A DNA stretch of 64,000 nt, taken from assembly GCA_024362935.1 (NCBI GenBank), contig JANCRA010000005.1, positions 23,148,235 to 23,212,234 of the forward strand. Direction: 5' to 3'. Of this stretch, positions 22,171 to 33,877 are shown one piece after another; the stretch's first letter is position 1, and each line of letters starts with the position of its first letter. This DNA is from Setophaga petechia. Taxonomy: Eukaryota > Chordata > Aves > Passeriformes > Parulidae. A program made the translations under genes and the position numbers. The notes under the pieces were generated by a model, which did not search any database, had not been told where the DNA came from, and was given only the letters and a program-made list of their open reading frames with translations.

Positions 22171-25100
22171 TTTGCCTTGGGGTGCAGCAGTGCTCCAGCC
22201 TTGCCAAGGCTGGGACATAAAGACTTTTGATGCTGTTATGTTTTCAAAGAATGCATGACATGAACTTTGACAACTCCACCCTCAGATTATCTTCAAAAGA
22301 AGAAAAGGAAAAAAAAAAACCAAAAAGAAAAGAAGCAGGTAACAGAATGCTTCAGTTAAATTAAATTGGGATTGGACCAAATAACAATTTTTTTACTCGT
22401 ACATTTAAACTGACTGAACAGTGCTTCAACTGATATAAGCCTTTCAAAAAAAAAGGCTTCTTTTTTCTTCTAGTTTCCCAGAGACTAATTAATATAACTT
22501 TATTATGCTTTATTTCATAAACTAAATTTAATTAATCAAACACTATGCTGAAAATAAAGACAAATAAAGAGAAGTTTAAAGCATTTTTTGAAAATGTGCT
22601 GTGCAGCCTGCCTCTCCTTTCCATGATGACACCAGGAGCAGGCTGGGCAGCCTCACTGCTCCTCTTCTCCTAACACTCCCATTGAGCCAGCACAGGCAGT
22701 CAGACCAGTTGCAAACAAACACAAACCAACAAAAGAGAAACTTGCCTTCAAGCAGCCCAGTGAGCTGGTCGAGCTGAAGTCATGGTTGGGAAACAGAGTG
22801 TACCAAGTTGGTGGCAGCAGAAAAGAAAAATTTTGTTGAGCACTGATGTATCTTAATGTCATCCAGACTCATCTGAACTAGCCCTCATCTTCCCTGCAGT
22901 GTAACAGCCAAATTTCATGCCTGCCACTTTGTGTTTCTGCTTATTTCTCTCAGGATGGTGTCTGCTTACGCTGCCAACACAGCAGTGTTAACTCAAGTTC
23001 ATTTATGAACACAGCAATCCAGTCCTACATTCCCAGAATAGGGATTCCTGCCCACGTGCTGCATTGGTTATTACTCAGGTCCTGATTTCCTTTATACACT
23101 TTGGCATAATTCATTTTCCCTTTTCTTCAAAGGGAAGATTTAAAATTACTGTGACCCCATCAGCTCTCTCACTGCTCTGGAACCTCTTTTACAAGAACCA
23201 CAGATCTGTATTTTCATCCATGCAAATATCCTTGTGGTGTGTCTGTCAGAGCCAGCGCTTTGAAGATTCTGGTTCATTGACACACTCTGACATGTTCTTG
23301 CAGGCTTTTTTGTTTATATTGGCAATTGTCACATGAACAGAACTGATCTTTCTAACAAAAAGTAATTATAAACTGGCTCCATGCAACCCAAACTTTTGGT
23401 TTTATCTGACTGTCACAAAAACAATCCAAATTTTAATTTGGTCTTCTGTAAGCACTGTAAGCGCACTTAGAGAAAGATTTCTTTATATTTGATGCTTCTT
23501 TCAGTCTCATTTTATTTTCTATTTTTTTCCCTACAGATTCATGTTGCTCTTTTTTCACCATTCTTAGCAATTTAAACCCTTTTCCATTTCCTACCCCTAC
23601 ATACAGCCCTTTTGCTTGAGTCTGTAGGAATTTTTTTTTGTTTAGCAAGTTAGTCTTGCCACATTTCCTGACTTGCCTCTGCCATGAGACAGTTTGCAGC
23701 TGCACTCTTTTTAGCATTTCTTTAGAAGAACTTTCAAACCCTTACAGTATGCTTGATAAAAATAAATATCCTGATAAGGATATCTTACAGAAAAAAACAA
23801 ATCCTCTTTTCAGAACTACTTTCACTGCTGGTTGTTTGGTGTGTTACCATGTTGCAACATTTTGCTGCATAATTAAAAACCAGGCAAAATGGCTATTCTG
23901 TCATTTTTTCTTCTACTAAAAAGCAGTTCCCCCTCAGTTCTAATAAATAATGCTTTTCCCTATCTCAAAAATAACTGTAAGAATTCACTCTAATTTTAAA
24001 AGCAATAATCAACACTTCATATTCAGGATCCTAAATGCTAGTTTAAAGATGAATCTAAGCATGAGAAAGATTCCAACTTGCCTCCTGGAACAGGTAGTGT
24101 ATTTCCCTTTCATTTCTAAATCCCGGGTTATATACTGTGGTAAATAATTGAGTCTGTAATTCTGAGTAGTGAGGAAGAAGCAATGAGCCCTTCAGTTGTT
24201 TTTTTTTTGTCCCTGTTCTGAGGCCTGATTTAAGAATGTGCCTAAATTCCCAATCACTGGGCTTTAATTCACATTCAAGCATTCTTATTAATTTTCAAGA
24301 GTACCACAGATCTCTAACCTCACTTCATACTTTGTGATTGGCAAGACTGAAGAGAGGATTTTCTGACTGAAAGACAACGCACACTAAACAGAAAGCATAT
24401 GGTTTGAAATATGACTTTGTATTTCTAAAATATTCAAAACTTAACAATGAGAGTTGAAACTACATAATTCAAAGAAAGGGTGTTTTGGTTTTGTGAAGTG
24501 GAAAGAAAAGGCAAAAAGCACAAAGGAAGAAAAATACTGCTGTTGCAAAGGCATGGCTTCCACCCCCAGTGATGTTTCTAGTAGCTATAATACCACTCCC
24601 ACCAAACGGGAAAGCAAAAACACTGAAATGCTACCCAGATTCTTGGAGAAAGAATTATTCGTGTAAGATTTTGAAGTCACAGTTGAAAGCATTTGATGAG
24701 TATATGATTAGACACAAAGAAATCTTTGAAATACTTTATAATATAACTTTGCTTTTCCCTTTTAATTGCCCATATTTACAAAATCAAGAGAAGCAAGCTG
24801 GCTTGTATAAACTTGAGATCTGGAGTTATGATGTGTGATGTAAAAAACTCTGGCAAATAATTCAAACATGGATCTATTACCCTGGTGCAAATCTGTCATC
24901 ATTCCTTTTAAGTCCAGAGAATCATCAGGATTAGCAGCAGTACAAGTGTGAAATTTGGCTGAATAACCTCAGCTGGAAGAGCTCTGTGCAGAAGCAGCAG
25001 CTGCCAGGTCAGACACTATAGTGAACCTTCCCCAGTGCAAAGCAACAGCAAGACAAGGTACCAAAGTATTTGCTACCAGTTTCATGTCCTCAGTTTGATC

Positions 25101-26178
25101 TACATCCACAGAAACTGCTACATGCTCTTTGCTGACTAATAGTTCTCAAACTGCTGCACAGAGGAGCCCACTGAGGACATGAAACATGCCAGCACTGAAT
25201 GCAAAGAGGTGAACAACTGACGCTCCACAGGGCAGCACTTGTAGGAGGAACCCAGCAAAGGAGTTGTGCAGAGTGACTTGGAGTGCAGGCAGGGCATCAC
25301 AGCCCACCCACTCCTCTATCCATTACACTTCTGTTGGACCCTCCCTCCATCTCTGTGCAGATGTCTGAGTTATATCATCTCACATCAATATCTGCTGCAG
25401 TAGCATGCTAAACCTGCAAGGGAAGGATCAAACACTGGCTCCTTAGTTAAGGCCAAGGCTGGCATGTTTCTGTGGATGCACCAGACATAGTTTCACAGGT
25501 CATCATGCATTACAGAATGGGTTTTAAATATGCCACGTGTCTCCCCAGCAGATACAGCCTTTCAGAGTGAAACCATACCCCAGAATACACTCAGTGCCAT
25601 ATAACCCAAGGATTCTAACCAAAGTCCCTAATTCAGGAGCTGGAGTTCCTTAAGCAGGTGATCAAGTAGGCAGCTCTGAACTTGCATTCTGCAGTTGCAG
25701 CTCAATCACCTGAAGAAGGATCCCATATTTTTTTACACAGTCACCTCCTGGAGAAGCAGAAGTGATCTCCCTCCACCTCCACTGGTGGTACCTACAGCCT
25801 TGTAATTTCTGTGTCCTATTTCCAGAATTTTCAAACCAGTTCTGTGAAACTATTCGATTTGAGTCTGGAAGAAGTTTCTTCATTATTACAGTATATTCTG
25901 TCAGCAGAAGGAAGATCAAATAACTGAATTTCAGATTAACTTGCCTTTATGCATTTTGACCAGGAAGATGCATGATGACCTTAGTTGGTTTCAAAGAAAA
26001 GATTCTTAGGCATTTGGAAAAGTAAAGTCAGATTGGAGGAAATAGAAGAATAAGTCCATTTGCCAATAAGAAAGGGCTTAGTTTTATGAGGAAAAGGTAA
26101 ATTATTCTAAATCTACCTCAAAAATCCAATACGTATCAAGTTTTGATGGTGTGGGGCTTTGTTTTCTTTGTTTTGTTG
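22171..26178. other. Non-coding AT-rich stretch
   Basis: No gene is recognised. Short A-rich tracts occur at 22305-22335 and T-rich ones near 23631 and 24199. The minus frame at 23433-23717 (94 codons) is lysine-rich because of A/T-rich sequence. A CACGTG E-box lies at 23053-23058. Confidence 0.45.
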
Positions 26179-26194
26179 TTTTTTTTTTTTTTTT
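26179..26194. repeat. Poly-T tract
   Basis: Sixteen uninterrupted T follow a TTTG-rich stretch. It is a simple low-complexity repeat. Confidence 0.9.
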
Positions 26195-26710
26195 AACCAT
26201 CTTTGCAAAGACAGTTTTTAATCTTACAGTTTTCTGCCAACACAGAGTTTGAGGCTTGTTTGACACATTTTCAGACATGAAATTCAAATGTCTTCTATTA
26301 AACACTTTTCGAAGTTGCACAAAAGAAAAAAATCATGCAAAGTGAAATTTAATCCTCAGGTTTTCTGTTATAAAAGGGCAGAAATCTATGTCCCATACCA
26401 TATCTTAAGTGCTTCATGGAGCACAACTGAATTATGGAATACACACAAATTGATTGCTGTGACTAATGCCTCAAGTGGAATTAAATAAGAAAGAAAAGAA
26501 AGGAAAAAAAAAGATCAGTTTGTCCTTAGACAACACTGAAGCCAGAATACAAAACAGCCATAAACATTTTTTTTAATCCCCCTCCAAATTATTGTTTGCA
26601 ACAAAGGATTTCAGAAGAGCAATCATTTAACATGAAAAAATAAAATAAATATGCCCCCAACACAAACTGAGAAACAGTTAGCCTATGACATGAGTTCTCA
26701 CCTGCAGCAA
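26195..26710. other. Non-coding AT-rich stretch
   Basis: No feature beyond short A-rich tracts at 26483-26515 and 26635-26650. Confidence 0.5.
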
Positions 26711-26744
26711 ATTATTTAATTCTTGTGAATTAAATAATCACAAG
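26711..26744. repeat. Perfect 12-bp palindrome with overlapping second palindrome
   Basis: ATTATTTAATTC (26711-26722) and GAATTAAATAAT (26727-26738) are exact reverse complements around the 4-base loop TTGT. A second perfect pair, CTTGTGA (26722-26728) and TCACAAG (26738-26744), overlaps it, so two mutually exclusive hairpins are possible. The arms are pure A/T apart from one G-C pair. This AT-rich dyad could extrude as a cruciform. It could also simply be a mutational palindrome. Confidence 0.88.
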
Positions 26745-29700
26745 ATTATTTGATCCATTGTAAAAGATAGGAAAAATTAACTTAAAATTGGAATAAGGAG
26801 AAATCATAAGAACAACTGGATTCCAGTGTGACAAGCATCAGAAAACTGCAGCTGACTTTGAGATTTCAAACTTTGGTGCCTATAAGAACAGAGGTTTTAA
26901 GATGATAAGTATTGCCCAGTATTTCTATTTCTGTACACACATGCTCAAATATAACAGCAGAAAAAATCTGTAAATCAATTCAAAACCACCCAGTCTTCAT
27001 ATGTTGGGCTAGGTATGGATTGATAAATCACTCTATCAGACAGTGGTGCAGAGTTAAAAAAGACTTAGACAAAAGACTACAGAAAATAAAAATATCTGGA
27101 CATTTTGTCTGAAAAATTTTTAGTGCTCTAGGTCATGCAGTGAAAAATACAAGAAAAAAGGTATAAATAGTGAAAATGCATGATATACTTCCAAATAATA
27201 TTTGAGTTGAAAGAGCAAGGGATTGACCTGCCAAAGTAGCAATTAAGGTGAAGAAGGATAAAGCCTAATAAAAGCCTAATAACCTGGTCACAGCATGAAG
27301 GACAAAGCTCAAACTATCCATGTGTCCTTTACATGAAGGAAGGACTCATAAATCCATCTCTGATAAAGCTTATCGAGATTATTGTGATGAGCAGCAGGTA
27401 CCTTTTAATTGGAGAGAATTTACAAATTGAAAAGAGTGAGGTAAAGCAAGCTCTGGGAAGTCAAGAAAACACAAAAAGTTCAAAATGGACACCCTTGGAA
27501 AAATACATGACAGATATAGAGGCTAGAGGGGGTACAGGTATTTAAAAGACTTCTGAGGTGAATAATTCTGAAAGGTTTTGGAGAATAGAGAGAACTGAAA
27601 TAAAGAGATGTGAGAAAAACAGGTCTGAACACCATGGAAAGCTTCTTGACACCAAGATTATTCTGAGAGATGTTTAATGTTCACGGTGGCAGCCTTTTTT
27701 AGCTGAACCAAAGTGCGGAAATAATCTCCTAAGAGCTTTTGGGATTCTCAACAGCACATGCATTTGTATCAAGACTGAATAAAACAGTGCTGTATGTACA
27801 AGAGAAGCAATTCTACTCTGGCAAGGAGAGGATTAGATGACCAGCAACGAGTACCATGATTGCACTTGTTAAAAACAATTTGCAATAAGGTATTCATAGT
27901 CATTCATTTTATGAAGTACAAGCATGGCCTTGCTTCATTTAAAGAACGCCATATCTTTCATGCTTTATCATGAGTTTTAATCGAGAGATCAATAAAACAA
28001 CATTTCACAGAAGCAAATAAAACCACAAGCATATGTTACCAGCTAACACCAATGAAATCCCAATGCAATGCATTTTATTGGGTCCATTTTACAGCAAAAA
28101 AGTGAGTACTTCCTCCACAGAGTTGTCAAAAGCTTAACATTATAATACAGAAATAGATAGAAATAGCTCTATATTTCTCTGTATCTCTATACAGAGTAAA
28201 ATGCTCTAGAGCTTAAGAAACAAGAACACTTATTTCTGTTTCAAATTTGCATTTTTATTTTCTGATAGTACTTGCAGTCTTTTCCACTTGAAGTGCAGAA
28301 GACAATAAAAACACTAACAGTGTTTGTTTTAATTCTGGAATTATGTACCTATTCCTGTGGAGAAGTAGAGCAGAAAAACTTTTAACAGTTCTGTTAACAA
28401 ATCTGGGTGTCGACAATTGAACAATTTAGTAATTCTCAACACAGGAGTAGTCGCAAATTCTGGGAAAAGAAGGTTGCTAAGATTCCCTCTCACTCTGGAA
28501 GTGGAATTTTCCACTTCATATAAATACTATTTTTGTCAAAGAAATTTGTACAGAGTCATGCTACCACTGCACATGAAATGGAAAGTTCCACAGCTGTAAT
28601 GGAACTGGGAGATTTTGTTCATGGAACACTTTTATTTTCATATTAAGGACAAGCATGCGTCATAGTCAAAAGCAGCATTGCTTATCTTCCCAGTAAATAC
28701 GAGACTTACAAATTTTATTCCTAAATATCAGTTTTATCTCATTTTAAATGCTAATGTTTCATAATGCATTCCCAGCAAAGTTCATGAAACACCCTGAGCA
28801 CAGCTGCAGGTTGCCACGTCCCTTACATCTACTGTAACAATCAGCTTGCACACAAAGCACTGGGAGAGGAATCAGCAAAAAGCAGAAGGAGCTTCCATTT
28901 AGGGACATTAGGATCTGTGCAAGTGGCAACAAAGGAAGGTATCTATCCAAGAACTTGTATTTACTCTTTCTAGAATGATACCAAGTTTCAGCCATTATTC
29001 CTACGTGTATCAAAGCATTTTGATCAAAATCTGATCGTTGAATCACGGAAGCTCAAGTCCTCCAATCCATCTACATGAAACAAAACAAGAATTCTACCTT
29101 AAATCTACAATGCCAGTCAAACACCACATTATTTGGAAATCACTTTATCATAAATAGCACTGAAAACAGTGGGAACAGAAGAACAGGTAAGTGAAAAGCT
29201 GGCAGAGAAGAGGGGAAAAAAAACCACTGGGTCCATGGAATTTTGTGTAGTCTTCATACACATGTGTATCTCAAAAAATAATAATATCTTAACAGATCTA
29301 TTGACTAGAAGCTACAAAAATCCCTAATACATGCCACAGTTAAAGGAATGGTGGGAAAGATTATGTGGTATTTGTAAAATAGATAGAAAATAATGACAAG
29401 TGTCAAGATCTTGCTCATAGTCTGGAACTTTAATTACTTAAAAAAAGAAAGAGGAAAATAATTAGAAAGATTATAGTGGTTAATGGTGCAGAATAATTGA
29501 TGGAATTATAACAACTGCTTAGGCATTTCAAGGATCATCCTTCAATAGCAAGAAAGAACTGTTCTGTCTAATAAAGGTAAAAACAATATAGACATATCAA
29601 CCACTTTCCCCCCTAGAGGTCTGGAATGCCACTGCTCCGTGCTTTGCTTATTCTAGGACAATGCTGTAAGAGCTCAGCTTAAGTTTTGTCACACAACACA

Positions 29701-29994
29701 TGGACATTTGAAAGGTTCAAAGGCTGAAGATGTAGGTTACAATTTCAGTTTCATTAAGAGTGTTAAGAAAGTCTAAATAACTGGGGACTTCAAAAACTCT
29801 ATTATTTGATTTGAATTAAATGCGTGCTTTGAGTTTGAGACCCAAAAGACTGCTCAGACAGTTTCACATCTGAGGCAAATGAAAATAATGAAATCAAACT
29901 TCAAGCAAGAGTTGGATGTGTTTCTTAGTACAAGTAGGCTAAATGATTAGAAAATAACAAATTGAATTAAATACTAACGTTATCTTCGTTTCAG
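26745..29994. other. Non-coding stretch; candidate conserved block at 27890-28010
   Basis: No gene is recognised. The block 27890-28010 holds words such as CATTTTATGAAG and GAGATCAATAAAAC (a HOX/PBX-like ATCAATAA) and a CpG in an AT-rich context without simple repeats. It looks like conserved non-coding DNA, but this is untested. A short hairpin (CTCTGTAT / ATACAGAG, 4-base loop) is at 28177-28196. A small duplication of AAGCCTAAT lies at 27261-27282. Confidence 0.4.
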
Positions 29995-30163
29995 AAGGGC
30001 ACAAGCAGGTGTAACTGGAGCCTTAGGTAACCAAGAGCCACGTGCATATGTGTCCAGTTTTCTGAAGTCTAAGAGAGACATCAGGTGGTATCCTGTGCTG
30101 TTGCCAGAGAATGAAACTGTTCTGTTTGCCTGCATCAAAATAGGGTTTGTTTTATGCTGCCAG
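29995..30163 (+). other. Weak internal-exon candidate with good splice sites
   Basis: The acceptor side is a pyrimidine-rich 'ttatcttcgtttcag' (AG at 29993-29994). The donor side is CCAG followed by GTAAGC (GT at 30164-30165), close to the consensus. Between them one frame is open throughout: one base, then 56 codons starting RAQAGVTGALGNQEP and ending KIGFVLCCQ, finishing on a complete codon. The frame is closed by TAA upstream at 29975 and continues open into the putative intron until 30253. A 72-codon frame also runs antisense (29980-30198). I recognise no family, so it could be a non-coding RNA exon or chance. Confidence 0.15.
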
Positions 30164-31128
30164 GTAAGCTCTGGAGAGCAGCTGGTTGCACTTTCCATCC
30201 TCCAACTTTCTCATGGGGGAGAAAAGCCTCTGATGGCAGACAACAACTATTAACAGTTCAAACAATGAGAAACCCCAATTTCAGTAAATGCAGTGAGACT
30301 TTCACAAAATACAGAGCACTAACACTATACTTTAACTGGAGAAAGAGGCCCTCAAATTCAGCTAATTCAAGATTGCAAAAGGTGACTTAGTACACACTGC
30401 ACAGACAACATGTATACATACATATTAAGAGGCAGAATTCCCACAATGAATCCAGCACCAGCAGTTCACATGGATTTCTCAAATATCTGACAAAAATTAC
30501 TCAAAATAATACAGTTTTATTTTTATTAACTTAACACATCTGTCACTACTGTTTCTTAAGAATGGATTTCCTTATTTAACAAGTCTCTTCATAAAAACTA
30601 CTATAATTCCTATTCTCCATGCTTTAACATCAATCATCCTTTTAAAAAATTTTTTCTCTCATAGTTGGTTTCCAGCTCTAGTCTCAGCAGTGTTCAGTCT
30701 GACTTTCTCATGGCTTTTCCCCCCTGAATTTATTTCAATTTTACATGTCAGTAAAAGTTCCAAATCCAACACCATGAGATTAAGATAAAAAACTGATGAT
30801 AATCTCACCTCAACCCCTTTTCATTTTATTATTTTTAAGAAAAGCATTGCCTTTTCTTTTTTAGCATACTTCCTTTTTCAGATCAACACTGAAGTTAGAT
30901 GAGAACTTCAACTTTTATTGCCTTTAGGACCTGACTCTACTTTTCTAAAGCAGCTCTTGTTCTCTGTTCCATCAAGAAACTGAGAAAAAAGCTCAAGCTG
31001 CTCTCCAGGCAGCATATATTGTACATACAGGGAGCTCTTCACTTTCCATGCAATTCATTCCATCAGGGAAGGTAAACCAGAGTTTTGAATTTTAAAGCAG
31101 GATCTCATGTATAATTTATAAGAAAGGC
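30164..31128. other. Non-coding AT-rich stretch
   Basis: No feature is recognised. T-rich patches occur at 30640-30720 and 30810-30880. Confidence 0.5.
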
Positions 31129-31345
31129 CAATTGCATCAATTGCAATTTTCTGGTCTATTTTCTGCTTCAAAGTGTCCCATGCTGCTATACTTCAGCCAT
31201 AGGTGCAGTATCAATTACTGGCTGTAAGTCACCCTGCACTGGCATCCATTTTGTTGCTATCAACAATCCCTTGAACATTACAGATTTTTGGCTGGCATCA
31301 TCACCTACTGCTTTGTTGTTACTGCTTAAAGTTGCCATAGAGACA
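31129..31345. promoter_or_regulatory. Candidate enhancer-like cluster (POU, SOX and RFX words)
   Basis: Several motif-like words cluster here. AATTGCATC and AATTGCAAT are near-identical tandem 9-mers at 31130-31147, holding two CAATTG palindromes and POU-like ATTGCAT. TTGTTGCTATCAACAA at 31251-31266 is a perfect inverted pair of SOX-like ACAA cores with a 4-base spacer. Another CTTTGTTGTT lies at 31311-31320. GTTGCCATAGAGAC at 31331-31344 begins with an intact RFX half-site (GTTGCC) and fits 12 of 14 positions of an X-box such as GTTGCCATAGCAAC. The block has few simple repeats. Family motif knowledge is established; function at this place is inference. Confidence 0.3.
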
Positions 31346-31480
31346 AAAGAACAGCTGAATAGCAATCTTAATTCTCAAGAAATGGTTACTCTTTAGTATA
31401 GGATGCTACTTGCCAGTACGGAGTCTCAGGTTCTAATGGAATTTATTTGCAACAGTGAGTTTGGAGTCAGAGCCTTGCTC
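31346..31480. other. Short unannotated stretch
   Basis: Nothing recognised. Confidence 0.5.
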
Positions 31481-31502
31481 AAAAAAAAAAAAAAAAAAAA
31501 AA
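31481..31502. repeat. Poly-A tract
   Basis: Twenty-two uninterrupted A are present. There is no recognisable retroposed sequence immediately upstream, so it is called a simple repeat only. Confidence 0.92.
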
Positions 31503-33703
31503 GGCAAAGACAAAAGAGCCTTGTGTTTCCTCCTGCTCACTGTAGTTCTGCTGCTACTGAAGAGGCAAAGCAGACTGTCTCCCTGCTGTGGCACAAGATA
31601 AACACAGCAGATAATGACTCCAGCCCCATACCCTGAAGGATAAAACAGTCACTGCACCAAGACCCTTACCTTATTCTCTCTTCTTACATATATATATTTT
31701 CTCTTCTTATGTCTCAAAATGGTAGGCAATAAAGAAGCTTCATGCTTCATCTTCCTCACCAAGTAAAGTGCTTCACCACCTCATGAAAAGTGTTTCTTCA
31801 TCCACAGAAACACAACACAATCTAGGAAAAAACTGAAGGATTCCCCCCTTGAATTTTTTCCTCTAGCCACACAGATCTGCTTTCTCTCCAGTACGACCCT
31901 TCCTGCACAGAGTATGTGCAGAAGCTCAGACTAACAGCTGAATCCCTCTGCTCACTGCTCCATTAACTCATATTACAGTATAACTTGCAACTGATGGGAA
32001 CTGAGGGCACTCAGCCCTGGGATACTTGGCATCTTTCAGATTTCAGTCCTAGGTTTTGAAATCCTTCCATGTCCCCACAGCTCCTGAGTGGACAGAATGC
32101 ACGGGATTAGAGTAAGCATTACCTTTTTTATCTAAAATCCTGTTGTTGAGAAGTCAGAGAATTTCTAAAAATGATTATAAATACCAGATTATCCCTGGTT
32201 TGGTACAAACAAAACACAATAAATCAGAATCTTGTCCTGCAAAGCATCCCAGACAGAGCAAGCAGCTGTCAGGAACAGCTGAAAGAATATTTTCCTGTTC
32301 AAGAGCCTTCACCTCACCCTCAACTTGACACTGCTGCCCTGCTCCCAACATCTTAGTGGTAGCATGAACACAAAACCTACTCCATAGGGTTGCAGCCTGA
32401 TCTTCCCCCAGAAGCAGGAGCAGCTTTGGATCCTCCATTTCCTGCCCCATGAGCAGACATTGACTTATCTGTTCCTGTGCACAATAATAGTCATGAAGAA
32501 CATTCTAGCAAGAATATTCACTACAAGTAGTAGGGGATAACACAGAAGAGAAGGAGGAAAACTGAGATACAAGTGATTCTTCCTCCTCCTCACCAGGCCT
32601 CCCTTCTGAAAGAGTCCTGCACTCCCTTTCCCAGTCACTGAATTGTCTCACTCTCCTGCCTCTGCTCCCCACAAGCCCTGACGTCCCACTTGAGGCTCCT
32701 TTTGCCTCTACCCTGGCCTCTTGTGAACCCTCAGCTTTCTACAGCTTGGCCTCTGTGCCAGAATACATTTTGTTGACACTTCAGAAAGAACACTTCACAC
32801 TGACAGTCATGAGCTTTTGCTCACAGTGGACAAAATCTGCTTTTACTAAAAAGCCTTGAATTGACTTTGGAGCTCACACAGGAGGAAAAATATTAAATGT
32901 TAATATATGAAAGGGCAGGCAGGCTGTAACAGTGGAGGTCTGTTCCTCCAGCTTGGGAGTTTCCAGCTGAGTGAGAACATTCTAATGATAAACTGAAATT
33001 AAACATACAGATAGATTCTAGTTTTAAAAATTCTGAGCTACAGAAAAGGTGCTTAATATGGAAAAAAATCCTTTAAAATTACTACTTTTTGTTCTTTTGA
33101 GCAAGTAATTTTCTATCAGTTGAGGGAGAAGAAGACACAACTCAGCATGTCAGACATCACTCATCTAGGGGCTGAGGGACAAGATGTAAACAATCACAAC
33201 ACCAAACAGAAGGAGTAGGAATATAAAAGCAACTTCATCAAAAAGAGGGCAAGACCATATTTTAAATGAGCTCCTTGCCCACTCAGGAGTTACCTCAATC
33301 CAACCTCAGCTTTGCTTCAGCAGGTCCTGCTCTAGGCTTGCTCAGGCAAACAGATTGCACATCTTAGGCAAATCACCTGGGCAGATGCCCAGCAAGAGAA
33401 GAGCTCATTTCAAAAAGAGAAAGTGCTCTCCTCTGATGGAGAGGCAGCAGCCCCTGTCATCCCCTGGGATGCCCAACAACAGCACACAGTGCACACACTG
33501 AGAGCATCCCTCAGGGGCAGCAGGAGGCTGACCTGGGCACCACCCCACCCACACAGCAGCAACTGCTGGATTCTGAGTCTGAGCCACCTCCCAGCCCCAG
33601 CTACAGACAGGGAAATGCAGTCTGGCACATCACTGCTGACCCATTGCAAAGTCCAGTTCTACACCTCTCTGAAAAGAAGAGTTGAAGGGAAAACACAGAT
33701 AAG
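31503..33703. other. Non-coding stretch, GC-richer between 33420 and 33640
   Basis: No gene is recognised. The GC-richer patches at 32570-32760 and 33420-33640 carry overlapping frames in several phases on both strands (for example 33423-33776 on + and 33410-33649 on -). The plus frame runs into the CR1 fragment, so it is not a conserved coding sequence. A small AT dinucleotide tract lies at 31687-31697. Confidence 0.45.
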
Positions 33704-33720
33704 CATCATCATCATCATCA
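33704..33720. repeat. (CAT)n microsatellite
   Basis: About six CAT/ATC trinucleotides abut the 3' end of the antisense CR1. CR1 ends in short tandem repeats, so this may have grown from the element's own tail. Confidence 0.85.
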
Positions 33721-33850
33721 CCACAGAATTAACCAGGTTGGAAAAGACCTTTGATATCATTAAGTTCAACCTATGACCAAACACCACCTTGTCAACTAAA
33801 CCATGGCACTAAGTGCCACAGGCCATCATTTCATAAACACTTCACATGAT
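33719..33850 (-). mobile_element. CR1 LINE 3'-end fragment, antisense
   Basis: Read on +, this begins with the reversed CR1 terminus 'cacagaattaaccaggttgg' then 'aaaagacctttgatatcatt' and 'aagttcaacctatgacc', followed by 'ctaaaccatggcactaagtg' and 'ccacaggccatca'. These are the reverse complement of the conserved 3' block also seen in the 2185-2496 copy, so the element points to the minus strand. It is 5'-truncated on its right side near 33850 and is non-coding. Microsatellites abut both ends. Confidence 0.9.
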
Positions 33851-33854
33851 GATG

Positions 33855-33877
33855 AAAATAATAATAATAATAATAAA
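33855..33877. repeat. (ATA)n microsatellite
   Basis: An AAT/ATA trinucleotide run of about seven units lies directly beyond the truncated 5' side of the antisense CR1. Confidence 0.9.

Noticed and set aside
33423..33776. 117-codon plus frame in a GC-richer patch
   Set aside because: It runs into the antisense CR1 fragment and the CAT repeat and is opposed by two minus frames, so it is not a conserved coding sequence.
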